Positions 26,041 to 37,226 of a stretch of DNA of 64,000 nucleotides are shown piece after piece. The notes below the pieces were generated by a model, which saw nothing but the letters and a program-made list of their open reading frames with translations, made no database searches and had not been told where the DNA came from. The DNA comes from Purpureocillium takamizusanense (taxonomy: Eukaryota > Ascomycota > Sordariomycetes > Hypocreales > Ophiocordycipitaceae). The stretch spans positions 2,480,001-2,544,000 of the forward strand of contig NC_063068.1 of the NCBI RefSeq assembly GCF_022605165.1, written 5' to 3'. The position numbers and the translations under genes were made by a program. Position 1 is the first letter of the stretch, and every line of letters begins with the position of its first letter.

Positions 26041-27082
26041 ATGGACATGATCGCGGATGCGCCCCCGAGCGCGTGGTGCCAGGCCTTCTTTCTCGGTTCC
26101 TCGGCGGGCATTCTCGCCCTGCAGATGCTCCCCGACGACGCGCGAGGCACGCTCTTGGATTACGGGGCGCGCAGGCCCGAAGGCGATGCCAAGAAGAATG
26201 ACACGCGTAGGAGCGGCGGAGGCGGCGGCAACGGCAGCGCTGGGAGCAGCGCCATCACGCAAATCGCTTCCCTTGCTAGCGCAGCCAAGGTTCCGCACTC
26301 ATGGTTCTGGCACTTCTATTTCGTCTCTGTCTCGTGGTCCGCGTTCTGGGCGTGGCAGTATCTGCGACGCGGGGCGATCCTGAGCTCGCTGGTCCAGGCG
26401 CAGGTCCGTTTGGGGGCGTCAGCGCCGTCCATGGAGCTGGGCCGCGTCTTCTTGGCCTGGCTCATCATGGCCCTGCAGGGCACCAGGCGGCTGTACGAGT
26501 GCTTCTTCGTTGTGAAGCCTGGCAAGAGCCCCATGCTCTTTGCCCATTGGGCGCTCGGCATCGTCTTCTACACAGCCATGGGCATCTCTGTCTGGATCCA
26601 TGGCTCTGGTAAGTCCCTCCTGCTTTCGTCTCCTATCGCTTTGTTGTGTGGCGTGCGCGCGTCGTTGACATGGTGGCGTAGATGCCATTCTCAAATCGTG
26701 GGAGACACCCGTCTCGGCGGCCTTCCCCGCCATGCTCAAGACGCGGATCCCCGTCACCTTGGCCGTCATCCTGGCAGCGTGGTTCAAGCAAAATGAGTGT
26801 CACCGGTACTTGGCCAGCCTCAAAAAGTACACGCTGCCGAGCCAAGGCATGTTTGCCTATCTCGTATGTCCTCATTATACCTGCGAGTGCGTGATATACC
26901 TCGCCATATCCCTCATGGCGGCACCCCAGGGCACCATGTTCAATTGGTCTGTCCTCGGCGGCTTGGTGTTTATCGCCGTCAACCTCGGTGGCACCGCCAG
27001 CGGGACCAAGCAGTGGTATTCCCAAAGGTTCGGGGCGACAAATGTAGCCGGCAGGTGGAATATGGTCCCTTTTGTATTCTAA
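26041..27082 (+). CDS. Polyprenol reductase of the DFG10/SRD5A3 (steroid 5-alpha-reductase) family
   Basis: Two exons, 26041-26608 and 26682-27082, with a 73-bp intron, encode 322 residues. Hydrophobic segments predict an integral membrane protein of the endoplasmic reticulum. The C-terminal steroid-5-alpha-reductase domain carries the PHYTCE motif, an AVNLGGTASGTKQWY segment and the family ending RWNMVPFVF, with the expected Phe at the very C-terminus. SRD5A3/DFG10 enzymes have been described as converting polyprenol to dolichol with NADPH, the lipid carrier for N-glycosylation. A poly-Gly/Ser loop at about residues 60-75 is an insertion. The gene converges on the ALKBH6-like gene with only 11 bp between stop codons, so their 3'UTRs must overlap. 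Family assignment is firm; substrate preference is inferred. Confidence 0.9.
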
Positions 27083-27093
27083 TCTCTATGTTG

Positions 27094-28021
27094 TCATCTC
27101 CTGCACAGCGCGGCGAGTCGGTTCCCGACTTTGGACACCTTTAATACGTCTCGATACGTCAAGCTTGTACGTGTTTCGCGAGAATTACGGCCGCTGGCGA
27201 ATGCCTCAGGGTCGCGGAGCAAGGGCCAGTTGACCACCCCACCCTCCGGAGACAGGTCGGCGTCCTCCTCGATGTCGTCGATGCCGTGGAGGTAATCCGT
27301 GTAGAGGCTGTCGGTGGTGATGAGAAGGCTACGAGGTTCCTGGAGGATTCTCCACGCGGGGTTCGGGTCGAGAGCCCCGTCGTCCTTGCTGCGATACAGG
27401 TTCAGGCATAGACTGGCGCCAAGGCTGACGGTACACACGACGGGCCAGTACGCGGAGCCATCCTACGCTGGATGAGCAACGCGCGGCGCAACAAGAAGCC
27501 ATCACCTCATGTCCGAGTACTTAACTTATGAGGCATAATGCCGACACCCGGGGGGTATTCATTTATGAGCACGTGGTTTGGGGACCCATGGGGGCTGCGC
27601 TCAAAGACGTGTCCGGGGCTACCTTCAGATAGCGGGAGAGAGCGCAGGCGCGTTGTGACGGGCTCTTGTAGCCACGGCGGCAGCGGTGCATCGATGAGGG
27701 TATCGCGCACGAGGTCCGAGGGCCATGTCTGGAGCCTACGGTGCGTGAGCTGCTTCCACCTGGGCTTCGGCGCGGAGGCAATCTGTCATGGGGAGCGCAG
27801 AGTGAGGACGGTCAGCCGGGGGTCGGGAGGGAAGCGAGGCGAGGGAGGTGAGCAAAAGGCCGGATGCGGCGAGGGCGGTGGCGGTGGCAAGAGGAACGCA
27901 CTTTGCCGAGAATAAAGCGTTCCTCATCTTCGCTGATGAAATCGGGAATGTAGTAGGCCGTCGACGGGAGGTGCGGTATCCGGGCCTGCTCGAGCGACGG
28001 CGGGAGGTTGTCTGTGGCCAT
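27094..28021 (-). CDS. ALKBH6-like Fe(II)/2-oxoglutarate dioxygenase; one splice junction unresolved
   Basis: Exon 1 is 28021-27902 (start MATDNLPPSLEQ), exon 2 runs from 27782 to about 27528, and exon 3 from about 27462 to 27094, giving roughly 247 residues. Family landmarks in order are YIPDFISEDEERFILGK, SAPKPRWKQLTHRRLQTWP, INEYPPGVGIMPH, DGSAYWPVV, a distal His in DYLHGI, and RTSLTYR. The HxD...H iron ligands and the 2-oxoglutarate Arg are therefore present. ALKBH6 belongs to the AlkB family of nucleic-acid demethylases. The odd point is the exon 2/3 junction: the iron-binding His ends exon 2 and the Asp begins exon 3, but no GT-AG pair joins them in frame. The nearest donors (27525, 27521) are in the wrong phase for the acceptor at 27463. 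A one-base sequence error, a non-canonical intron or a broken gene could each explain this. Confidence 0.83.
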
Positions 28022-31000
28022 GGCAGCTACACGTGAGAGGGGGGACGTCGTCGGTCGCGCATCGAACGGTACTGGAGGCGGCTACGGCGAGGCAATGGAG
28101 GCACGGAGACTGTGGCTCACGGCGATGTTGACTGTCGCAGAGGAATCGACGAGACGCTCGAGTGCGTGAGGATGAGGCGAGGGATGGATGCCTGATGTCG
28201 ACGTTCGGGTGATGAGGGAGGGATGCACGTCACGAGGCGCGCGGGTTAGGGGGGGGGGAACCCTGCGGTGCTTGGGGGAAGGTGAGAGAAATGTGGGGCT
28301 GTATTACGACTCGAGTGGCAGACGAATGCTTCATGTCGATGATGGATGAACCACTTGGCGGTACTCGGTACTTGGGGGGGTACTCTTCCGCTGGCTCTGG
28401 GTCACCTTTGGAAGAGTATCTAGGTATAGGTACTAAGGGGAGCCTCGGTGGTACCTACTCCTGCTGCATGGCTGCACGACACGGAGCGGGCCCAATACGG
28501 GCGAAGGAGGCAGGCGAGATGGCGAGGGACAATGCGATCTCTCTGCACACTAATCGCAGCTCCGGCAGTTGGGAAGGACGGGAACCGAACCCGTTTGTTC
28601 GACCGCAAGCGCTGCCGCTCCGATGGCCACGAGGATGTTTGGAGAGAGAGAGAGAGTCGTGGATGGACTGAGGAAGCCCGTTGGTGCCAAATCAGTTATG
28701 TACTCGCACCGATGTGCCCCATGTCGTCTTGGAATCCTTGGGCCCGGAACCTTGAACCCTCCCTCCTCCGCCAGCAGGCTGCAACGAGGCGCCGCGTCAG
28801 GCCAGTAGGTAGTAGTCAGCCGGCTATAGGGCAGGCGCATCTCACGGCAGATCCACCCCCCTTGCAAGGCCGCGTAGCAGCAGTGCCCGTGGGTGTGAGA
28901 TGAAGGGACTGGTGGAGGTGGAGAGGGTGTGCAGGTCCCATCTATTCCTGCACGGCAGTGTGCTCTTGAAGCTGTTCGTGCATTACTGCAGCAGTAGTTG
29001 GGGGCCCCAGACGGGCTGTCACTTGGCGCCCTGCAGGCGAACCAGGGCGAAGCGCGGTTGCTCTCCGGCCACGACCAGGAAGGAGGATGGACGGGACGCA
29101 GACACGTTAGCACCTGGGGACGTACCCTAGAGGAGCAGCGAGAGGGCTCAAGGACACGTAACTGGTAGGTAAGCACCTGGGCAAGTACTATTGAAGGTAC
29201 TAGCGCATCCCCGGTCCGACATGTGCTACTCTCTTATTAAGGTACCTACCCAGAAAAGGAGACGTGGAAGGGTGAATGAAGTGAATGCTCGCGTGGACGT
29301 TGATGCACCTTACACGCAAGTACCTCTTTGACGATCATGCAGTAGCCGCCCCCGCGCTGTGCCATACCCGCAACGCTTCCATGTTGCGCAGGGCGCATCA
29401 TTCGGGGACCCAAGCATCCAAGTTACCAGCACCACCTCGCGCACACCTCGTGCACACCTCGCGCACGACCGCATGCACGCGCCGTCGAGGGCGGGGCGAA
29501 TTGGACCTGGACGTGCATGCCTTACCCGTGGCCCCTTCGCGGGCGCTGGCGTGATGAATGACGAGGCTTGCTGGGAGGTGGGACTGGCGCCGGATGCTGC
29601 TGCATGCAGCGTCGTGAACGATCAATACCTTAGGTAGAAAGTCAGGTGCTTGCTCAGGTACCTAAAGTACTAAGGGAGGTGCCTACACCTTAGTAGTACC
29701 TTTAGATAAATACGGGCGGGCAAGTGCCCTTTCGCTATAACAGAGGTACCTCATTGGTCCGGCATATACGAGGTTAGAGGCACATGTCGCGCGCGATTCT
29801 CCACGGGATCCATCCCATCCCGTACGCGGCGAGGTCATCACACTCCAAACCACGAACGGACAGCCGAACTCTAGTCAAGCTTGAGATACGGTACGGCATC
29901 CCATGGACCTCTGTACTAGTTGCTGCCAGCCCTGCCGCATCTGCCCCGCTGGCCTGGCTGCACGGGTGTCTCGTCTTGAATTCGTGCGTTCAAGTACGTT
30001 GTACCACGCACCTTGGCATACAGTAGATACTAGGTAGGTACTTCGTACCCAAGCCGCAACCCGCTTCCCGCCTTAACCACCCCCCCTTCGGCGAGGCGCT
30101 GGCGTTTCGGCCCAAAACTGCGCCAACGGCCTCTGTGGTCCGCCGGATGACGCCCCCGAAAATGGACCAATCAGCCAGCGACGATCAGACTTTTGTCTCT
30201 CCATTCTCTTGGGTGGTCCCCGTCTTCAGTGGCAGTCCAATCCAAACTCTGGGCCCATCCCTTGCTCCCCATGTCATGCCAGGCAGGCAAGCCCCTGCCC
30301 CGTGCTTTTCAAGGTTGCCTGCCCACTTGATGAGCGCCTCTCTCGTTGCACACTCTTGCTGTTTTTTCTTGGTGCTGAGGTTGATACTGAATCCCGTGCA
30401 TGTGGGTACCGACCTGGCCGTCCCCAGCGTCCTGCAATTCTTGCGCGTGTGGATGGATGGATGGGATGGACAAATCGATGGTGGGTGCGGCGGCAGTGGT
30501 CAATCTGTCCTGCGCTTCTTCTCCCCCCCTACCTCGCCGCCGCCGCCGCCGCGCCGCCGCCGCCCAAGTGGTGGTGTCGTCGTCGACTCGACTCGGAGGC
30601 TGGCCGGTCCCAGCACTGCCTGGGAGCGCCTCGGTGCTACCTAGGTACCTACCTACCGCTGCCGCTGTTGCTGCATTAAAAGGTTCCGCTGACGGCGCCC
30701 ATGTTCGCACCGCTGCCGCTCGTTTTCCCCCGTTCCATTGCGAGCTCAACTTCCGCTGGCCAGCCCACTGCCTGGTCCCAGTCCAGTCCAGCCCAGCCCC
30801 GAAGCAGCCACCGTACCCGCCGCTGTTTGAGTAAGGCAAACGTAGCTCTTCGTATACTGTAGGCAGCGCTGGCAACACCTCAGCCTCTTTCCCGTCGCCG
30901 CTCGTCAAAACTTCCTCAAATCACCAACACCATCAGCTCTGACTGTGGCTACGCCGCGTGCGCGCAGCCCTGCCTCGTCAACCACCGCCATCATAGTCGC

Positions 31001-31640
31001 CGCCGCCACCAGCACCAGCACGCACTCTCACCACGACACCGGCACGTCCGCACAACGACAATCAACTGCCGTTCCGTTCAGGGCCGCCAGTGCAGCAATT
31101 CAGCACAGCGTCCGCGACGCCGCCACAGTCTCCGCCCGCACCAACCCCCCCGGCATCGACGACAGCGCCCGGCGACGCATCCTCCCGCCCTGCGCCCAGC
31201 TCTCTATTCGCCTGTCGGCCTCACCCAGGCACTTCCCCGGCTAGCCCAATCTCGGGTTCGTCAACCTATCCTCGATAGGGGCTGCGCGCTGCCCACCCAC
31301 CGCACCGCACCGCACCGTCTCGTCTGTCCACTAGGTCTGGGCAGACAGCAGCGGACGCAGCGCGACCACCGCCCTGGTTGGGTTTGCCTAGGTTGTTCCG
31401 ACTCTTGCTACCGCTCGCTGTCCACTTCTGCGTCGATCAGCAGCCTTTTCGTCGACGTCCCCAATCAATCGCCCACCTTCATCTCTCGTCCTTTTCCTCC
31501 ATTCCGCACCCTCTCACTCTCTGTGATCCCCTCACTCGCCCCGGCGCCGTCTCCTCCCAGCCGCATCAAGTTCACCTCTCCGTCGCGCCTTTCATCTCCA
31601 GGATGGTGCCAGTCGCCTGCTCCCTTCCAAGATAAATGAC
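28022..31640. other. Gene-free region with many GTAC motifs, ending in the Hos4-like leader
   Basis: The span holds a CT-rich leader from about 30900 to 31640 and a large number of GTAC-centred motifs at 28361-28460, 29160-29250, 29625-29755, 30005-30050 and 30636-30658, including a perfect TAGGTACCTA at 30642-30651. Frames in both directions are Arg/Ser/Pro-rich and overlap antisense partners. A sequence at 28568-28600 that superficially resembles a tRNA B box was examined and rejected. Confidence 0.55.
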
Positions 31641-34600
31641 ATGGATGCGCAGAATGCTGCCGAGTCCGACCAGACGAGGACTGCCGGCGCTTCATCCCCT
31701 CGACAACGGCGAGGCTCCGAGTCTGACAAGAAGGCCAGGTCGCCCGCCGCCGTAAGGGCCCCGTCTCCGATCCGGGAAGCCAAGCCCAGGGCCTCAAAGA
31801 CCCCGGCTGCCGCTACCTCTGCCGCCAGTGCCGGGGCCGGTGCCGACGGTGCCTCGTCGACGGCGCGACCTGACGACTCTCTCGAGGATCGCGACTCCGA
31901 TGCAGAGACCATTGTACTGCCCGGCAAAGATGGCCACTCGCCATCCAAGATCCGCAAGGTTCGCCAGGAAGACAAGAGTGAGAGCGATGGCGATGCATCC
32001 AAGGGCAAGTCCAAACCGTCCAAGCAAAAGTCGGATGAAAAGGCCAAGGACAAGGAACCCAGCAACGGCAGCAGCAACGATGCCGACAAGCACGCGGCCG
32101 GCACTGCTGCCGCTGGTGCGCCCGGCAACCAACCCGCCGCCGACGTGAACAAGAAGAAGCCTCGACCGTCTGCCTCAGGTTCCGCCGTTGCCCCGGAAAA
32201 GGACCGCCGTCCTCGCAACAAGGAAGGCGGCTCCAGTGGTTTGAGCTCTGCACCCGCGTCACCGCCTCAAACTCATCAACATCAGCAACGCAGACGCCGC
32301 TCCGACGCCGCGCTTTCATCCCCCTCCGACTCTGAACAGCAGCCTCATTCAAAGGCATCATCAAAGACATCACTACGTGACAAGCTCAAGTCTGGCGAAC
32401 GCCTAGTATCGCATAAACGCAAGGCCCCCAAGGTCGAGTCCGACGACGAGGCGGACGCCCGCAAAGCCAGACGACAGCGGACCACGAGCGTCGGACTCGA
32501 CAGCAGCAGGCCTACCAAGACGCCATCCAAGCCTCACAACGACACTCGCACCCGATCGATTTCGCCCCACCCTCGACAGCACCGACGAAGCACCTCCACT
32601 CAGCTGCCTTCTCAGTCCTCCGGCGGCCTTCACACCAAGAAGAAGCGTCTGCCTCCGCCGTTACATGCAACCGACTACCACTCGGACGACTCCTCCGCTG
32701 GCGGCACCCCACAACCGCGAAGCTCCAAGCTGCGGAGCCTCGCGGCACCGTCCACGGCAGAGTCGAACATATCCCCAGCCAGGATGGGGCCTCACAAGAA
32801 GCATCTTGACGCCCACGGGCAGACTCTCCTGGCTCGAGCCTGTGCGAGAGGCGAGTATGAGAGCGCCAAGACGCGGCTGACTGAGCGGCCCGAGGATTTG
32901 AACGTGGCCGATTACGCGGGCAACACGCCACTGCAAATCGCCGCAATTAATGGCTGCGAAGATATTGTGAAGCTTCTGATCGAGGCCGGCTGCAACCTAG
33001 ACTGCGTCAACTACGACAAGGACACACCGCTATTGGACGCCGTCGACAATGGCCACCTTGGCGTCGTCAGACTTTTGCTCGATGCTGGCGTCAACCCGCG
33101 CAAAGCAAACGTCAACGGCGAGGAGCCAATCGACAGGGTCACGGACGAAACAGAGAACGCCGACGAAATCCGCAAGGCGCTGCTCGAGGCACGGAAGCGG
33201 ACAGGAGGAAAGCGGAGTCGGACGTCAGAAGATCGACATTCGCACGAAAACCACGAGTTTGCCCCGGAGAGTCCTCGACATTCTCCAGCCGCTGTAGGGT
33301 CTTTGTCAGGTCGTAGGAGCGGGACCGTCAGGTCCACCAAAACGAGAAACGACCTACTCTACATGCCGCTTGACGACAAGACCTTGCGACAAGCTGCCGG
33401 TCGGGGCGATGAGGAGACTGTGGCTCGTATCCTGCAGGTCAAGGAAGGTTACGACGATCCCGAAGCCATGGTTGCCGCCGCCCGAGGCGGCCACGATCTG
33501 GTGATTCAGCTTCTGTTGGGCCTCGGAGGCGCCAACCCTGATCCTGGCCCAGTGGCGTCGTTGCAGCCCGAGCTAGCAACTCCAATTCTAGCCGCGATAG
33601 GCCAGGAGAATATCAAGGTGGTTGAGTTGCTACTTGAGCAGCAGCGCTTTGATCCGACCCGCCGATTTAAAGGAGAGACGTACTACGAGATTGCCAAACG
33701 ACGCGCGGGCCCGCACTGGCGCGACGAAGAACACATGCTCAAAAACGCCTATGACGAGTATAAGCGGTCGCACAGGGACGGCGTCAAGGCTAAATCACCC
33801 ACTGCACGGCGCGACCGCGAGAGGGAATTGCGCAGAGACGAAGCGAAAGACGCCGCCAGGGCCTTGAAGCGCAATCAGCCCAGTCCAAGCCACGAAGGGG
33901 AGCCTAAAAAGAAGGCTGCCGCAGCAAAGCTTGCTAGCCCTCACGAGAAAAGACGCTCCAACTCATTCACAAATCGTCACGACGACGACGCACAAAAACG
34001 AGCTGCGAACAGACCGAGAAAAGACGCCTCAACAATATCTGACCGTGAAGTATCTCCGGCTCTTTCTCACAAACCCCAGAAGACCAAGCGCGCAGAGTCA
34101 GACATGACGGGCATGTCATCCGAAGGTGAGGCAGCTAAGCCGAGACGAAAGCTGATCTCGAAGGGCGAGTTGAGCCGAGAGCGCGACAAGCAAAAGCGTC
34201 TCAAGGAGCCCACTAGTCCGCACGAGTCGAGGACGGACGATGGCCAGGAGCGATCCAAACTGTCGGAGAGGTATCACGACAGGACGAAGGCTCTGAAGCG
34301 TGACGAATCGAGGGACCACTCATCTGGCGATGCCACGTCTAAGAGACATCGCGCCAGTATAACTCCCGACAGGCCCAGCGATGTCGACAAGGACAATAGC
34401 GATGGCCCGGCTAAGCGGCGGCGTCTGGATGGCGAAAATCACGAGAAGCGCACCAAGCGAGCCTCTTCTCCCGACGGGCGCCCCCGCAAACCCAGCTCCT
34501 CCCGCGATGCTTCCAGCAAGCCACCCAAGAGGGAGCGTGATGACACTTCCGCCCAGAACAAAGATCGACGGGACTCTCAGCACCATAATCCTTCGCGAAG

Positions 34601-36330
34601 CAGCGGCGTTGAGACGTCCATCTACGTTAAGAGCGAGGATGTCGACGTGCCCATGTTGGACATCGAGCAGCCCCAGGATGCCGAGATGGCTGATGCTTCG
34701 CGCGATGCTGCCGAGCAGCTGAGGAAGAAGAAGGAGCAGGAGGAGCAGGCTGCAGCCGACGCGGCCAAGAAGGAGGAGGAGCAGCGAAAACGAGCCGAGG
34801 CCGAAGAGAGGGAGAAACGAGAGGCCGAGGAAGCCCGAAAACGCGAGGAGGAGGAGAAGGCTCGCAAGGTCGAGGAGGAGAAGAGGCAGCGCGAGGAAGA
34901 GCAAGCGCGGAAGCGCCAAGAACAAGCGGAGCGCGAGCGCCGCGAGGCTGAAGAGGCAGCCCGGCGTGAAGCGGAAGAGAAGAAACGCTTGGAAGAGGAG
35001 AAGAGGAAGAGGGAAGAAGAGGAGCGACGGCAGCGGGAAGAGGCCGAGCGACTGCAAAGGGAGAGACTCGAACGGGAGGCTGCCGAGCGGGCTCGAAAGG
35101 AGCGCGAAGAGGAAGAGCGCAAAGAACGCGAGCGTCGCGAGCGCGCGTACCGTGAGGAATTGGAGCGGAAGCGGGCGGCCCGGGAGGCGGAGCAAAGACG
35201 GATTCGCGAGGAACAAGAGCGTGCCCGTCTTGACAAGCTTCCTCCCCTTTTGCGCTGGCTCGACAAATGCCCAAACCCCAAGGCCCCGGCCATTACACAG
35301 AAGTTTACGAAGATTCTGGGTTGGCGCTACGACACCATCCGCCCGGAGTTCAACAAAACTGCCGAGGGTCGTGAGCAGTGGGTTCTCAATACGGAAGTAG
35401 CCCTTCTTCTTGGCGAGACAGATCTTGATCTTTCAAGATGTGAGTACAACGTACGAATCAGATACGCGTCGGCTCCGGAGCTAATTAAGGATAGACACTG
35501 CCTGGGAGAGAGTTCCCGCCACCAAGGTCGCCAAGATCTCAGTTTGGAGGACTGAGGGAGGCCGCTACGCCCTGACAGCTGGTCAGCTGTGGGAAATCGG
35601 ACGCCAGGCCCACGATTGCTGCGGCGGCAAGGACCCGACCAACTTTGACCCGCTAGGACTGGCGCAGCACAGAAAGGACACGTTGGAGAAATTCCTCGCC
35701 ATGGACATGTTCTTCGTGAAGGTACGGTTGCCACCTGGGTCGGGCGATACGTATCTCCAAAAGATGACGCAAGATGCTGACCTGAACCTCAAGGTGTCCG
35801 ATCTTCTCTACACGGTGCCGAATATCCCGCATCTCCTCAACGTCAAGATCTCGGTGGAGTACCGAGAGTTGTGTGAAAACGAGGAGGAATTAAAGAAATG
35901 TGTCAAGGACAACTATAAGTGGCGCAGTGACCCCGGCGCAGAGCGGTATGGCAATCACGCACCGCGCCGCAGGCACTACATCAACGGGGCCTTTGTTGGC
36001 GAGGATATGCCGACAACGCATCAGATCAGCAACAAGCCTTTCCCCGAGATCCGAGTTCCTCGACGCGGCCTGGTGCAGGTGACGCGCGACGATCCAGACT
36101 ACGAGCGCCTTTGCAAGGAGCAAGGGTTAGAGCACTTGTTGAAAGGGCGCCAGACGCCATCACTGCCGAACGGCGTTCATTCGTCTCCAGCCAGCCAGAC
36201 GAGCACGGTTTCGACCCAGCAGCAGCAACCCCTACTAAATGGCACGAACGGCCACTCCAATCACGACTCGGCTAATGGGCTCAAGATCATGAACGGGGAT
36301 ACGACTGTAAACGGCGTCAAGGAGTCTTAA
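31641..36330 (+). CDS. Hos4-like ankyrin-repeat and coiled-coil protein (probable Set3 complex subunit)
   Basis: Three exons, 31641-35439, 35495-35721 and 35794-36330, encode about 1520 residues. The first 380 are Ser/Lys/Pro-rich and disordered. Ankyrin repeats lie at about residues 383-503 (with GNTPLQIAAINGCEDIVKLL and DTPLLDAVDNGHLGVVRLLL units) and again at about 577-673. A long charged coiled coil spans about 1020-1196. It is followed by a globular C-terminal domain (KLPPLLRWLDKCPNPK, then REQWVLNTEVALLLGE, LSRYTAWERVP and VPRRGL). This order matches filamentous-fungal homologues of Hos4, a subunit of the Set3 histone deacetylase complex. Intron 2 is 72 bp with no stop, so retention would add 24 residues; conservation of FFVK|VSDLLY favours removal. 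Complex membership is inferred. Confidence 0.75.
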
Positions 36331-37226
36331 GCTGACTGGCCGACCGGGAGGCGATATCTGTAACGGCGAGGATTCAAAGAGAAAGAGAGGGCGGTGTTGT
36401 GTATGACGTTTCCTTTGTCTCGCGAAGTCTTCTCGCCAGCGGGGAGCATACGGGGCCTTTGCGTGATGCTAGGGTCCGCAAAGTGAATGTGCAATAGTGA
36501 GATGGGATAAGGTACATATGGAGGTGCTTGGGCTATGCTTTTCCAAGGCCAGGAGCGCACATGACTCCTCGCAGCTTTGGTTGGGTTGGATGTTTGCTTT
36601 GCACAAGACGCAACGTTGCGAACGATGGCACGGAATACAGGTTACTGGCCGGCGGAGCGGGGCAGGCAGGCAGGCAAGGCAGCATGAGCCGGGGCGTTTT
36701 TCTGACGATGTCTTGAGTCTTGTCGAGATACCTCGTGTGGGTGTAGCCGGATGTAAAGAGACAACGATGCACCACCGCGCATGGAACATGAATCCACTCC
36801 GTTTGGTGAAATAATCGTCTGTGACCTGACGATTTGAGGTTGAGATTGTCTGCCAGACGGGGTTGTAGTTGTCGCGCGCCCGCCGTCAAATAAGCGTCAC
36901 TCGGTCTGTTGGTTGGTGGACGATGACCCGTGTGCAAACTTGACATCACTGACTGAGGTGGACTTGGGCTGAGAAGGCCAGTCAGGTGGCGGCCGACCGA
37001 CATGGCGAGATGGAATTGGGGGTGCATCAAAAATTTGCCCCACCGAGCCCACCGACCGCCAAAAGATTGAATTCGCTTCCAACATCATCATCACCACCAC
37101 CACCGACGTACCGATCGACCCAGGAGACGTCGCACGCTCTCCCGCTCACCCTTATCACGCCAGAGAGAAACCCATTTAGACGCCTCCCAACAGTGCCGAG
37201 AGCCGTGCCTCTCTCAGCCGCCCAGC
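36331..37226. other. Hos4-like 3'UTR and DRG1 promoter
   Basis: An 896-bp spacer between two plus-strand genes. A CAT/CAC-rich stretch near 37082-37110 and a CT-rich leader precede the DRG1 start at 37227. No frame has recognisable protein features. Confidence 0.6.

Noticed and set aside
28560..28605. tRNA-like B box on the minus strand (GGTTCGGTTCCC)
   Set aside because: The universally conserved A58 position is G, and no matching acceptor stem, D arm or anticodon arm can be folded around it.
34700..35290. Long minus-strand frames (Ser/Arg- and Leu-rich) opposite the Hos4-like coiled coil
   Set aside because: They are reverse-complement shadows of the Glu/Arg/Lys repeat codons of the coiled coil, not separate genes.
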